From NCBI RefSeq assembly GCF_034720595.1, contig NZ_JAYESJ010000001.1, positions 3,746,001 to 3,810,000 on the forward strand: DNA of 64,000 bases, written 5' to 3'. The position numbers were made by a program, and so were the translations under genes. The stretch comes from Rhizobium sp. CC-YZS058. GTDB taxonomy: Bacteria; Pseudomonadota; Alphaproteobacteria; Rhizobiales; Rhizobiaceae. Within the stretch, counting starts at the first letter, position 1. The number at the start of each line of letters is the position of its first letter. Below are positions 55,920 to 64,000 of the stretch, piece by piece. Below the pieces are notes generated by a model. The model saw only the letters and a program-made list of their open reading frames with translations, was not told the origin of the DNA and searched no databases.

Positions 55920-56861
55920 ATGGGTCGGACTCGCATTTTCCTCGGCTGCGTCGCAGCCGCCGCCATGACGCTTTCCGTGGGGGCATCCCATGCCATGGCT
56001 GAAACCTTCGCGCTTGTTACCATCAACCAGCAGGCGCTGTTCTTCAACCAGATCAACGATGGTGCCAAGGAAGCCGCCAAGGCGGCCGGTGCCGATCTCG
56101 TGATCTTCAACGCCAACAACGTGCCTTCGGCCCAGAACGATGCCATCGAGACCTACATCACCCAGAAGGTCGACGGTATCATCCTGGTGGCGATCGACGT
56201 CAACGGCGTGAAGCCGGCGATCACGGCTGCCAAGACGGCCGGCATTCCGGTCATCGCCATCGATGCGCAGATTCCGGACGGGGACAACATCGCCTTTGTC
56301 GGCGTCGACAATACGGCGGCGGGCAAGGATATCGGCAAGTTCTTCTCCGATTACGTCAAGAGCGACATGAGCGGATCGGCTAAGATCGGGGTTGTCGGCG
56401 CACTGAACTCCTTCATCCAGAACCAGCGCCTCGATGGCTTCAAGGCCGCGGTTTCCGAAGGCGGCCAGAAGGTCACGTTCCTTGATACGGTTGACGGGCA
56501 GAACGTTCAGGACGTCGCGCTATCCGCCGCGGAGAACCTGATGACCGCCAATCCGGACATGAACGTTCTCTACGCCACGGGCGAGCCGGCTTTGCTCGGT
56601 GCGGTGTCCGCCGTCACCAGCCAGGGCCGTCAGGACTCGATCAAGGTCTTCGGCTGGGATCTGACCAAGTCGGCGATCGACGGGATCGACCAGGGCTTCG
56701 TCACCGCCGTGATCCAGCAGGATCCGGCCGGTGAGGGCAAGGCGGCCGTGGAAGCGCTGATGAAGGTCAAGAAGGGCGAGACGATCGACAAAATCATCAA
56801 CGTTCCCGTCACGATCGTGACGAAGGAAAACGTCGATCAGTATCGCGCGATGTTCAAGTAA
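55920..56861 (+). CDS. Sugar-type ABC transporter substrate-binding protein
   Basis: A 313-residue RbsB-like (Peripla_BP_4) protein. The signal peptide ends near ASHAMAETFALV. The body shows the family pattern: FFNQINDGAKEAAKAAGADL, YITQKVDGIILVAID, AGIPVIAIDAQIP, VDNTAAGKDIGKF, IQNQRLDGFKAAV and FGWDLTKSAIDGI. Ligands of the family are monosaccharides, autoinducer-2, and sometimes nucleoside-like molecules. First gene of the operon, directly after the palindromic promoter. Confidence 0.93.
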   Translation: MGRTRIFLGCVAAAAMTLSVGASHAMAETFALVTINQQALFFNQINDGAKEAAKAAGADLVIFNANNVPSAQNDAIETYITQKVDGIILVAIDVNGVKPAITAAKTAGIPVIAIDAQIPDGDNIAFVGVDNTAAGKDIGKFFSDYVKSDMSGSAKIGVVGALNSFIQNQRLDGFKAAVSEGGQKVTFLDTVDGQNVQDVALSAAENLMTANPDMNVLYATGEPALLGAVSAVTSQGRQDSIKVFGWDLTKSAIDGIDQGFVTAVIQQDPAGEGKAAVEALMKVKKGETIDKIINVPVTIVTKENVDQYRAMFK

Positions 56862-56878
56862 GCCGGTTCGCCGCTCCG

Positions 56879-56906
56879 CGCCCGGTCCTTGCATAAGGGC
56901 CGGGCG
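56879..56906 (+). other. Intercistronic stem-loop after the binding-protein gene
   Basis: A 12-bp stem with one G-T pair (CGCCCGGTCCTT with AAGGGCCGGGCG) around the loop GCAT, between the binding-protein and ATPase genes. No T-tract. It mirrors the hairpin at the same position in the peptide-type ABC operon and probably stabilises the upstream message. Confidence 0.65.
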
Positions 56907-56933
56907 GACGCGATCCAAGCCAGGACATCGATC

Positions 56934-57731
56934 ATGACCGATACAGCCGTCAGCCGCGTCCGCATGACCGGCATCTCCAAGCGCTATGGCGCTGTCAAAT
57001 CCCTCGACAATGCGTCGCTTAACCTGAAGCCCGGCGAGGTCCTCGGCCTCGTCGGCGACAATGGCGCCGGGAAATCCACGATCAGCAAGGTCCTTTCGGG
57101 CGCCGTCATTCCCGATAGCGGCACGATCGAGATCGACGGGAAGACCGTCTCCTTTACCTCGCCCGCCGATGCGCGCGCCGCGCGGATCGAAATGGTCTAC
57201 CAGGACCTGGCGCTCTGCGACACGATCGATGTCGCCGGCAACCTGTTTCTCGGACGCGAACCGAAGCGCCGCATCGGAGGCTTTCCGCTTCTGGACAAGA
57301 CGGCGATGCATGAGCGCGCCCGCGCCATGCTTTCCAATCTCGGCATCGTTATCCCCGACACCCGCATGAAGGTGGAAAATCTCTCGGGCGGCCAGCGCCA
57401 GTCAATCGCGATCGGCCGCGCGGTCTCCTTCGACCCCTCCGTCCTCATCATGGACGAGCCGACCGCGGCGCTGGCCGTGGCGGAGGTCGAAGCCGTGCTG
57501 GAGCTGATCCGGACCGTGTCCCGGCGCGGCGTCTCCGTCATCCTGATCACCCACCGCCTGCAGGATCTCTTCCTCGTCTGCGACCGCATCCAGGTCATGT
57601 ATGAGGGGCGCAATGTCGCCGAACGGCGCATTGAGGACACCAATATCGAAGAGGTCGTCAATCTCATCGTCGGGCGGAAATTCGCTGCCCGTTCCGCGGG
57701 CCATCAAGCAGAAAGGAGCGCTTTCCAATGA
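56934..57731 (+). CDS. Sugar-type ABC transporter ATPase, single domain
   Basis: A 265-residue ATPase: Walker A VGDNGAGKST, Q-loop MVYQDLALCD, signature LSGGQRQS, Walker B VLIMDEPTAALAV, H-loop LITHRL. It is half the size of RbsA (one ATPase domain rather than two), like the short FrcA/XylG-type subunits of Rhizobiaceae. The start is the ATG at 56934 with AGGA upstream. The stop overlaps the permease start (57728-57731). Confidence 0.94.
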   Translation: MTDTAVSRVRMTGISKRYGAVKSLDNASLNLKPGEVLGLVGDNGAGKSTISKVLSGAVIPDSGTIEIDGKTVSFTSPADARAARIEMVYQDLALCDTIDVAGNLFLGREPKRRIGGFPLLDKTAMHERARAMLSNLGIVIPDTRMKVENLSGGQRQSIAIGRAVSFDPSVLIMDEPTAALAVAEVEAVLELIRTVSRRGVSVILITHRLQDLFLVCDRIQVMYEGRNVAERRIEDTNIEEVVNLIVGRKFAARSAGHQAERSAFQ

Positions 57732-58738
57732 GCTCCGAACCCAACGCCTATGCCGGCCAGCCGCCGCGGATGCGCGACGCCACGCTCCTCGACAAGATCG
57801 TCGCCAATGGCGGCGTCATGTCGATCGCCCTGTTCTTCCTTGTCTGCTGCCTGTTCTTCTCGGTCACGACCGACGCCTTCCTGACGGCACCGAACCTCTT
57901 GAACATCGTCCGCCAGTCCGCCCCGCTTCTTATCGTGGCCGCAGCCATGACCTTCGTCATCACCACGGGCGGCATCGATCTCTCCGTGGGCTCCGTCCTG
58001 GCGCTGACGGCGACGCTTTCGGCCGCGGCTCTGCAGGCCGGCATCCCTTGGCCGCTGGTCATCCTTCTGTTGCTGGCACTTGGCGCTCTCGTCGGCGCCA
58101 TTCAAGGCTATTTCATCGCCTATGAGCGGATCCCGGCCTTCATCGTCACCCTGGCTGGCCTCTCCGTCATCCGAGGCTTTGCGCTGCTGATTACCGGCGG
58201 CTATTCGATCCCGATCGAGCCGACCAGCCCCTTCGTGGCAATCGGCCGGGCCTGGATCTTCGGCATTCCCGCGCCGGCGCTGATCGCCATTCTTGTGCTG
58301 GCCATTGCGTTTCTCGTATTCAACCAGACCCATTTCGGTCGCTACGTCACCGGCGTCGGAGCGAACAATGAGGCGACGCGGCGTGCTGGCGTCGACACGC
58401 GGCGTATCGTCCTCTGGGTCTACGTGCTTTCCGGCACAGCCGCAGCAGCGGCCGGAATTATCTTATCCGCCCGCCTTGGATCCGGCTCATCCAATGCCGG
58501 TCAGGGGTTCGAGCTCGACGTGATCGCGGCGGTCGTGCTGGGCGGGACCAGCCTGTTCGGCGGGCGCGGCTCGCTTGCCGGCACCATACTGGGCGCGCTG
58601 ACCGTGGCCGTCCTGGCGAACGGGCTCATTCTCTCGCACCTCTCGCCCTTCTTCACGCCCATCGTCACCGGCTTCATCATCCTCATCGCCATCTGGCTGA
58701 ACTTCCGCCTGTTCCGCGGCGGGGCGAAGGGGCGCTGA
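57728..58738 (+). CDS. Sugar-type ABC transporter permease
   Basis: A 336-residue RbsC-like inner-membrane permease. It has the family segments TGGIDLSVGSVLALTATLSA, GYFIAYERIPAFIVTLAGLS, GANNEATRRAGVDTRRIVLW and VLGGTSLFGGRGSLAGTILG. Eight or more hydrophobic helices. It is coupled to the ATPase gene by an ATGA overlap and followed after 1 bp by the phosphotriesterase-like gene. Confidence 0.94.
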   Translation: MSSEPNAYAGQPPRMRDATLLDKIVANGGVMSIALFFLVCCLFFSVTTDAFLTAPNLLNIVRQSAPLLIVAAAMTFVITTGGIDLSVGSVLALTATLSAAALQAGIPWPLVILLLLALGALVGAIQGYFIAYERIPAFIVTLAGLSVIRGFALLITGGYSIPIEPTSPFVAIGRAWIFGIPAPALIAILVLAIAFLVFNQTHFGRYVTGVGANNEATRRAGVDTRRIVLWVYVLSGTAAAAAGIILSARLGSGSSNAGQGFELDVIAAVVLGGTSLFGGRGSLAGTILGALTVAVLANGLILSHLSPFFTPIVTGFIILIAIWLNFRLFRGGAKGR

Positions 58739-58739
58739 G

Positions 58740-59831
58740 ATGCTGGAGCACCTGTTTTCCGACACGCCGCGCGAGCGCTACCCGATTGGCACTGGCACGG
58801 GCTGCGCCATGACCGTCACCGGCCCGGTTCCGGTTGATGATCTTGGCATCACGCTCATGCACGAGCACATCTTCCTGAACGGGGCAAGCAGCTGGATCTG
58901 CCCGTGCCACCCGGATGAACGGGCGATCGCCGAGCAGAAGGTCTCCATGGAGATCATCGGCGAACTCCGGATGAACCCCTACATGAACCGCGACAACGTC
59001 TCGCTGGATGACGGGGACCTGGCGCTCAGCGAATTGAAGCGCTTCCAGGCACTCGGTGGCTGCACCGTGGTCGAAACGACCAATTTTGGGATTGGCCGGG
59101 ATGCGGAGGGGCTTGCCCGCATGGCCCGCATGTCCGGCCTGCGCATCATAATGGGGACCGGCTTCTATCTTGAACATACTCATCCCGATTGGCTGAAGGG
59201 CATGGACCTCGATGAGGTGACAGCCTTCATCGTCAATGATGTCGGCGGCGGCGAGACTCAGCCGAAGATTATGGCCGGCATCATAGGCGAGGTCGGCGTC
59301 AGCCGGCATTTTACCTCTGAGGAAGAGAAGTCGCTCCGCGCTTCGGCCCGCGCCTCGCGCCTCACCGGCCTTCCGCTCTCTATCCATCTGCCGGGCTGGG
59401 AACGGCTGGCGCACCGTGTGCTCGATGTGATCGAGGAAGAAGGGGCTGATCTTCGCCACACCGTGCTGTGCCACATGAATCCGAGCCATGACGATCTCGA
59501 CTACCAGATCGCCCTCGCACGACGTGGCGCCTTCCTGGAATATGACATGATCGGCATGGACTACTACTATGCCGACCAGGACGCCCAGTCGCCCTCTGAC
59601 GAGCAGAATGCCCGCGCCATCGCGACACTCGTTGACAAGGGGTTTGCCGACCGGCTGCTTTTGTCGCAGGACGTGTTTCTGAAGATCATGCTCACCCGCT
59701 ATGGCGGCTTTGGCTACGGCTACATCCTCAAGCACTTCCTGCCGCGCCTGAAACGCCACGGTGTGGATCAGGCGGCGATCGACCGCATGCTGGTCGAGAA
59801 TCCGAAAACCGTTTTTTCTGCCGGGCGCTGA
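58740..59831 (+). CDS. Phosphotriesterase-family metal-dependent hydrolase
   Basis: A 363-residue amidohydrolase-superfamily TIM-barrel enzyme. Metal ligands: His41-x-His43 (LMHEHIF), a Glu in GEVGVS where phosphotriesterase has a carboxylated lysine (so it belongs to the PHP-like branch), His of IHLPGW, His of HMNPSHDD and Asp of LSQDVF. The branch includes lactonases and enzymes of unknown use in sugar operons. The substrate is probably a cyclic ester, lactone or phospho-compound made in this pathway. Confidence 0.87.
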   Translation: MLEHLFSDTPRERYPIGTGTGCAMTVTGPVPVDDLGITLMHEHIFLNGASSWICPCHPDERAIAEQKVSMEIIGELRMNPYMNRDNVSLDDGDLALSELKRFQALGGCTVVETTNFGIGRDAEGLARMARMSGLRIIMGTGFYLEHTHPDWLKGMDLDEVTAFIVNDVGGGETQPKIMAGIIGEVGVSRHFTSEEEKSLRASARASRLTGLPLSIHLPGWERLAHRVLDVIEEEGADLRHTVLCHMNPSHDDLDYQIALARRGAFLEYDMIGMDYYYADQDAQSPSDEQNARAIATLVDKGFADRLLLSQDVFLKIMLTRYGGFGYGYILKHFLPRLKRHGVDQAAIDRMLVENPKTVFSAGR

Positions 59832-59858
59832 GCGCCGGCCTTGTTCCGAGGAATCCGC

Positions 59859-60623
59859 ATGACCAAGAAGAAAGTGCTGCTCGCCGGCGAGTCCTGGGTC
59901 TCGACCGCGACGCATATCAAGGGCTTCGACCAGTTCCCGACCGTGACCTATCACACGGGCGCAGATGAACTGCTGAAGGCGCTGAAGGACAGTCCCTTCG
60001 ACGTGACGTTCATGCCGGCCCACGAGGCACAGCGCGACTTTCCGACGTCGATCGAGGCACTCGAAGCCTACGATGCGATCGTGCTGTCCGACATCGGCGC
60101 CAACACGCTACTGCTCCATCCCGACACCTGGATCCATTCCCGCCGGACGCCGAACCGCCTCATGCTTCTAAAGGATTATGTCGCCAGGGGCGGGGCGCTG
60201 CTGATGTTCGGCGGCTATTATTCCTTCCAGGGCATCAATGGCGGCGCGCGGTTCCGCAAGACCGCCGTGGAAGAGGTTCTGCCGGTGTCCTGCCTCCCCG
60301 TCGATGACCGTGTCGAGGTGCCGGAAGGCTTTACGCCTATGATCACTGGCGACCCCAGGCACCCGATCCTCGCGGGAATCTCCGGCGAGTTTCCCTATCT
60401 CCTCGGGTTTAACGAGGTCGTGCTCAAGGAGGGCGCCAATCAGTTGATGACGGTCTCGACTGATTATGGGTCGTTGCCGCTGCTCGTCACCGGCACCTAT
60501 GGCGACGGCCGCACCCTCGTCTGGACCTCCGATGTCGGACCCCATTGGCTGCCGCCGGAATTCATTGCCTGGCCGGGCTACAAGACGCTGTTCGAACAGA
60601 TGCTCGCTTGGGCGACGGATTGA
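59859..60623 (+). CDS. Glutamine-amidotransferase-like protein (GATase1-like)
   Basis: A 254-residue class I glutamine-amidotransferase-fold protein of the putative GATase1_like group: KKVLLAGESWVSTATHIKGF, YDAIVLSDIGANTLLL, LKDYVARGGALLMFGGYYSF, WTSDVGPHWLPPEF. A classical nucleophile elbow with Cys is not seen at the expected LMFGGYYSF site, so glutaminase activity is doubtful. The start at 59859 has GAGGAA upstream. It lies within the operon, 27 bp after the phosphotriesterase-like gene. Confidence 0.8.
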   Translation: MTKKKVLLAGESWVSTATHIKGFDQFPTVTYHTGADELLKALKDSPFDVTFMPAHEAQRDFPTSIEALEAYDAIVLSDIGANTLLLHPDTWIHSRRTPNRLMLLKDYVARGGALLMFGGYYSFQGINGGARFRKTAVEEVLPVSCLPVDDRVEVPEGFTPMITGDPRHPILAGISGEFPYLLGFNEVVLKEGANQLMTVSTDYGSLPLLVTGTYGDGRTLVWTSDVGPHWLPPEFIAWPGYKTLFEQMLAWATD

Positions 60624-60631
60624 GCCGTCCC

Positions 60632-61537
60632 ATGACCATCCACGTCGTCGGCAATGTCTGCATCGACAACAGTTTCCACCTGGAGCGGCTACCGCAGCCG
60701 GGCGAAACTGTGAACGCCGAGACCGCTTCGGAGGGTCTGGGAGGCAAAGGCGCCAACCAGGCGGTTGCTGCCGCGCGCACCGGCGCTGCCGTCACCCTTT
60801 GGGCGGCGGTCGGCCGCGATGCCGCCGCAGACCGCATGCAGGACCTTCTTTCTGCCGAGCTCGACGATCTGCGCCTGTCTCGCCTCGATCTGCCGAGCGA
60901 TCGCTCCGTCGTGCTGGTGGATGGCTTGGGCGAAAACGTCATCGTCACGGCGGCTGCCTGTGCCAATGCCTTCGATCCCCTGCGCGAGGGAGCACTGCCC
61001 AGCGCCTTCAGGCGAGGCGACATGCTGCTTATGCAGGGCAATCTGCCATCCAGGACAACGGCCGACTGCCTTCGACAGGCCAGGGCGGCGGGTCTGTTCA
61101 CGGTCCTCAACCCCAGCCCGCTCCCACTGGCCGGAATGGAGCTTGGAAGCCTGTCGCTTCTCATTGCCAATCGCCCCGAGGCCCAGATGCTGACGGGGGA
61201 GGCGGACCCGCAGGCGGCGGCCCGCCGGTTGCGGGCTCTCAGCATCGACCATATCGTCATAACGCTCGGCGGTGATGGAGCCTTCCTGCTGGATGGCGAT
61301 GCGAGCCTGACCATTCCCGCCCATCCCACCGACGTCGTCGATACGAGTGGCGCTGGCGACTGCTATACTGGAACGCTTGCCGGCCTTATCCATCGCGGCG
61401 TGCCGCTCGCCCGCGCCGCAGGCGTGGCCAGCGCGGCGGCGGCACTTTCTGTCAGCCGCCCGGGCACGCTGGCTGCCTTTCCGACGCTGGCAGACCTTGA
61501 CGCTCTCATTCCCTCCTTCACAACGGACAATACGTGA
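60632..61537 (+). CDS. PfkB-family carbohydrate kinase
   Basis: A 301-residue ribokinase-like kinase: VVGNVCIDNSFHLERLPQPG, the sugar-binding GGKGANQAVAAAR, and the C-terminal anion hole DTSGAGDCYTGTLAGLI with catalytic Asp in GAGD. The family phosphorylates ribose, adenosine, pseudouridine or related sugars. It suggests that the imported compound contains a sugar that is phosphorylated inside the cell. The stop overlaps the start of the next gene (GTGA). Confidence 0.92.
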   Translation: MTIHVVGNVCIDNSFHLERLPQPGETVNAETASEGLGGKGANQAVAAARTGAAVTLWAAVGRDAAADRMQDLLSAELDDLRLSRLDLPSDRSVVLVDGLGENVIVTAAACANAFDPLREGALPSAFRRGDMLLMQGNLPSRTTADCLRQARAAGLFTVLNPSPLPLAGMELGSLSLLIANRPEAQMLTGEADPQAAARRLRALSIDHIVITLGGDGAFLLDGDASLTIPAHPTDVVDTSGAGDCYTGTLAGLIHRGVPLARAAGVASAAAALSVSRPGTLAAFPTLADLDALIPSFTTDNT

Positions 61538-62376
61538 CCATCATGAGCAACCCTATCGGACGACAGGACAACACCGTGCTGAAGACACTCTTCGGCCGGG
61601 ACAAGCCGATCATCGGCGTCGTGCATCTCATGCCGCTGCCGGGCGCGCCGCGCTATGACGGCGAGGGAGTCGAGGTGATCTACGACCGCGGATTGTCTGA
61701 TGCGAAGGCCTATCTGCACGGCGGCTGCGATGCCGTGATCGTCGAGAACCACGGCGACGTTCCCTTCTCCAAGCCCGATGACATCGGCCACGAGACTTCC
61801 GCACATATGGCTGTCGTCGCCGACCGCATCCGCCGCGAGCTCGGTCGCCCGATCGGCATCAACGTGCTTGCCAATGCCGCGATTCCTGCGCTTGCCATTG
61901 CCTCGGCCGCCTCGGCATCCTTCATTCGCGTCAACCAGTGGGCCAATGCCTATGTCGCGAACGAGGGCATCGTTGAGGGGGAATCAGCGCGGGCCATGCG
62001 CTATCGCGCAAATCTGCGCGCCCGCGGCATCCGCATTTTCGCGGATGCGCATGTGAAACACGGCGCGCACGCCATTGTCGGCGATCGGCCGGTGGAAGAG
62101 CAGGTGAAGGACCTCGTCTTCTTCGATGCCGATGTCATTATCGCGACCGGCCAGCGCACAGGACACGCGGCGGACTTGGGCTATATCGACATGATCAAAC
62201 AAGCGGCTTCGCTGCCGACGCTGGTCGGCAGCGGCGTAACGCATGAAAACGCCAACGATATCCTGTCCGTCGCGGATGGCGTCATCATCGCCAGCGCGCT
62301 GAAACATGACGGGGTCTGGTGGAACGCCGTCGAGCCGAACCGCGTGACGCGCTTCATTGCAGGCCTGCATCGATGA
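61534..62376 (+). CDS. BtpA/SgcQ-family protein
   Basis: A 280-residue TIM-barrel protein of the BtpA family: GVVHLMPLPGAPRYDG, DAVIVENHGDVPF, PIGINVLANAAIPALAIASA, FIRVNQWANAYVANEGIVEG, FADAHVKHGAHAI, LVGSGVTHENANDILSVADG. The family was named from photosystem I biogenesis but occurs mainly in sugar operons (SgcQ), where its reaction is unclear. GTG start at 61534. It overlaps both neighbours by 4 bp. Confidence 0.92.
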   Translation: MTIMSNPIGRQDNTVLKTLFGRDKPIIGVVHLMPLPGAPRYDGEGVEVIYDRGLSDAKAYLHGGCDAVIVENHGDVPFSKPDDIGHETSAHMAVVADRIRRELGRPIGINVLANAAIPALAIASAASASFIRVNQWANAYVANEGIVEGESARAMRYRANLRARGIRIFADAHVKHGAHAIVGDRPVEEQVKDLVFFDADVIIATGQRTGHAADLGYIDMIKQAASLPTLVGSGVTHENANDILSVADGVIIASALKHDGVWWNAVEPNRVTRFIAGLHR

Positions 62377-63635
62377 GTCGTCCCGCTGCGGTCGACGGCG
62401 CCCGGCTCCTGCGCTCCCTTGCCGACTTTGCGGCGATCGGCGCGACGCCGGCGGGCGGCGTCAATCGTCAGGCGCTGAGCATTGAGGACCGCAGAGCTCG
62501 CAGACTGCTGGCCGAACGTGCATGGGGCCGCGGCTTCTCGGTCTTCCAGGATGAGGCCGCCAACCTGTTCATTCGCCGGGAGGGCGTGCACGTCGATCTG
62601 CCGCCGTTGCTCATTGGCAGCCATCTGGACAGCCAGCCGACCGGGGGGCGCTTCGACGGGGCGCTCGGCACGCTCAGCGCATTCGAGGTGCTGGAAGCAC
62701 TCGACGATGCCGGCGTCTCGACCGCTCGACCTGTCGAAGTAGTCGCCTTCACCAACGAGGAGGGCAGCCGCTACGCGCCGGGCTGCATGGGCTCCATGGC
62801 CTTTGCAGGCGTGCATGCTGTAAGCGCGTGGCACGAGGTAATGGCGCCGGATGGCACGCGGTTGGAAGAAGATCTCGCCGCAACGCTCAAGGCCCTCCCG
62901 GAGGCGGTGATGCGGCACGCGCGGCCAGACATCCTCGCCTTTATCGAGCTGCATATCGAGCAAGGGCCGGTTCTGGAGCGCGAGACGGTCCCGATCGGCG
63001 CCGTCACCGCCGTTCAGGGGACGAAATGGCTGGAGGTGACCTTTACGGGGCAGGCAGCCCATGCAGGCACCACGCCGCGCGAGTTCCGCAAAGATGCGAT
63101 GGCGGCAGCGGCCAATGCCATTGCGGAACTTCAGGCCACCGTCATGGCGGCGGACCCGCAGTCGCGGCTGACTGTCGGGCGCCTCACACTTCAGCCGGGC
63201 TCGGTCAATGTCATTCCCGAACAGGTCACCTTCACGATTGATCTGCGCCATCCGGATGGCGCCGCTCTCGCCGTTCTCGAGGCGCTCGTCCGCAAAACAT
63301 GCGCCATTGCGGGAGAACGGTGGGGGTGCACCGCGGCAATCGGTTTGCTTCTCGACATGGCGTCTGGTGTCTTTGACTCAACACTCGTCGACGCGATCGA
63401 AACCGCCTGCCGTAGCCGCAAGATTGCCTGCCGGCGAATGACGTCGGGTGCGTTTCACGACGCGCTCTTCGTCAACCGCATCGCGCCTAGCGCCATGCTC
63501 TTCGTCCCTTGCCGCAATGGTGTCAGTCACAACGAGGCGGAGTTCGTCGAGGATCGTCATGTCCTGCTCGGCGCCGAGGCTCTGCTCGAGTTGACGCTCA
63601 ATCTTGCAGGCCGAAGGACCGCCTCAGAAAATTAA
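62373..63635 (+). CDS. M20-family amidohydrolase (carbamoylase/hydantoinase type)
   Basis: A 420-residue member of the M20 amidase/hydantoinase/carbamoylase group (allantoate amidohydrolase, N-carbamoyl-amino-acid hydrolase, beta-ureidopropionase). Metal ligands: His84-x-Asp86 (GSHLDSQPTGGRFDG) and Asp95, catalytic Glu129-Glu130 (FTNEEGSRY), then His in ELHIEQGPVLE. The end has CRNGVSHNEAEF, a family mark. ATGA overlap with the previous gene. It should release ammonia and CO2 from an N-carbamoyl group, linking this operon to nitrogen metabolism. Confidence 0.92.
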   Translation: MSRPAAVDGARLLRSLADFAAIGATPAGGVNRQALSIEDRRARRLLAERAWGRGFSVFQDEAANLFIRREGVHVDLPPLLIGSHLDSQPTGGRFDGALGTLSAFEVLEALDDAGVSTARPVEVVAFTNEEGSRYAPGCMGSMAFAGVHAVSAWHEVMAPDGTRLEEDLAATLKALPEAVMRHARPDILAFIELHIEQGPVLERETVPIGAVTAVQGTKWLEVTFTGQAAHAGTTPREFRKDAMAAAANAIAELQATVMAADPQSRLTVGRLTLQPGSVNVIPEQVTFTIDLRHPDGAALAVLEALVRKTCAIAGERWGCTAAIGLLLDMASGVFDSTLVDAIETACRSRKIACRRMTSGAFHDALFVNRIAPSAMLFVPCRNGVSHNEAEFVEDRHVLLGAEALLELTLNLAGRRTASEN

Positions 63636-64000
63636 TCGTCGCATGACGCACGTTTAGCTACCGGCGGAGAGAATTCGTCAGGCGCCACAGAGGAGCGCCT
63701 GCCCCGTAGAGGCCGTCGGCAAGCACAGTTGCCGCGGCGCACAGGATACCACCATATGGCTCATCGTTTTCGAACGACGACTGATTGTGCCGGCTCCCAG
63801 AGACAATCGGACATTGGCGTCGTTCCTTTCATGATCTGGTTTGATGGTGTTCAAGGGTTGGCGAGGCGGATCCAAGTCGGCCCTCGCTCCACGCCAAATC
63901 AGTTTGCTTCCGGGCGACTGATACCCCGTTTTACAGCGAGGGAATGCATGCCATGCTTAATCCAGAGGCCAGGTTTGTGCATGCCTAACGATCGGGGGTT
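63636..64000. other. Gene-free end of window
   Basis: In the last 365 bp I see no credible coding region, terminator or RNA gene. A frame at 63678-63875 on the minus strand has no recognisable features. Confidence 0.5.

Overview
The window looks like a chromosomal segment of a Rhizobiaceae bacterium (Rhizobium/Agrobacterium-like Alphaproteobacteria). The evidence is its high GC content, the order tRNA-Ser / rplU-rpmA / two GNAT acetyltransferases / obgE-proB-proA / nadD / rsfS / rlmH / envC-like, and the number of amide and ABC uptake genes. Identifications rest on motifs, length, gene order and comparison from memory; no database search was run.

Layout. (1) 1-8309: conserved core genes, all on the minus strand. 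(2) 8310-31347: tRNA-Ser(CGA) followed by a genomic island of about 22.9 kb, bounded by a 26-bp direct repeat (attL 8383-8408, attR 31322-31347). Its tyrosine recombinase lies beside attL. The cargo is a lone membrane protein, an IS630-family copy, a minus-strand cluster with an FtsH-like protease split into separate AAA and M41 proteins, an HNH endonuclease, an Mrr-like nuclease, a C5 DNA methyltransferase coupled to a large double-GHKL/kinase-like ATPase and a receiver-domain protein, an IS3-family element and a HipBA pair. (3) 31348-32456: decayed DNA with an IS481-type transposase remnant. (4) 32457-54959: amide-nitrogen scavenging, with three amidase-signature enzymes, an isochorismatase-fold hydrolase, an AmiC-like sensor, a MarR regulator, a five-gene peptide/nickel-type ABC transporter, an EamA transporter, an acetamidase/formamidase, an asparaginase-like protein and a urease operon ureE-F-AB-C-G-D. 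(5) 55101-63635: an XRE-cupin regulator, then a tightly packed operon of a sugar-type ABC transporter, phosphotriesterase-like hydrolase, glutamine-amidotransferase-like protein, PfkB kinase, BtpA-family protein and M20 carbamoylase-type hydrolase.

How it may work. The island reads as a defence island. Its most distinctive parts are (a) the methyltransferase / GHKL-kinase / receiver operon, which looks like phospho-signalling wired to a modification enzyme, and (b) the split FtsH-like protease cluster with a PD-(D/E)XK-like protein. A short palindrome, GCGGAAATNATTTCCGC, recurs three times at gene 3' ends within the island. The right half of the window looks like import of amide- or ureido-containing compounds, hydrolysis to ammonia and urea, and urea cleavage by a urease whose active-site flap has Ala319 and Gln321 in place of the usual Cys and His. 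The last operon suggests breakdown of a phosphorylatable, N-carbamoylated or N-glycosidic substrate that I cannot name.
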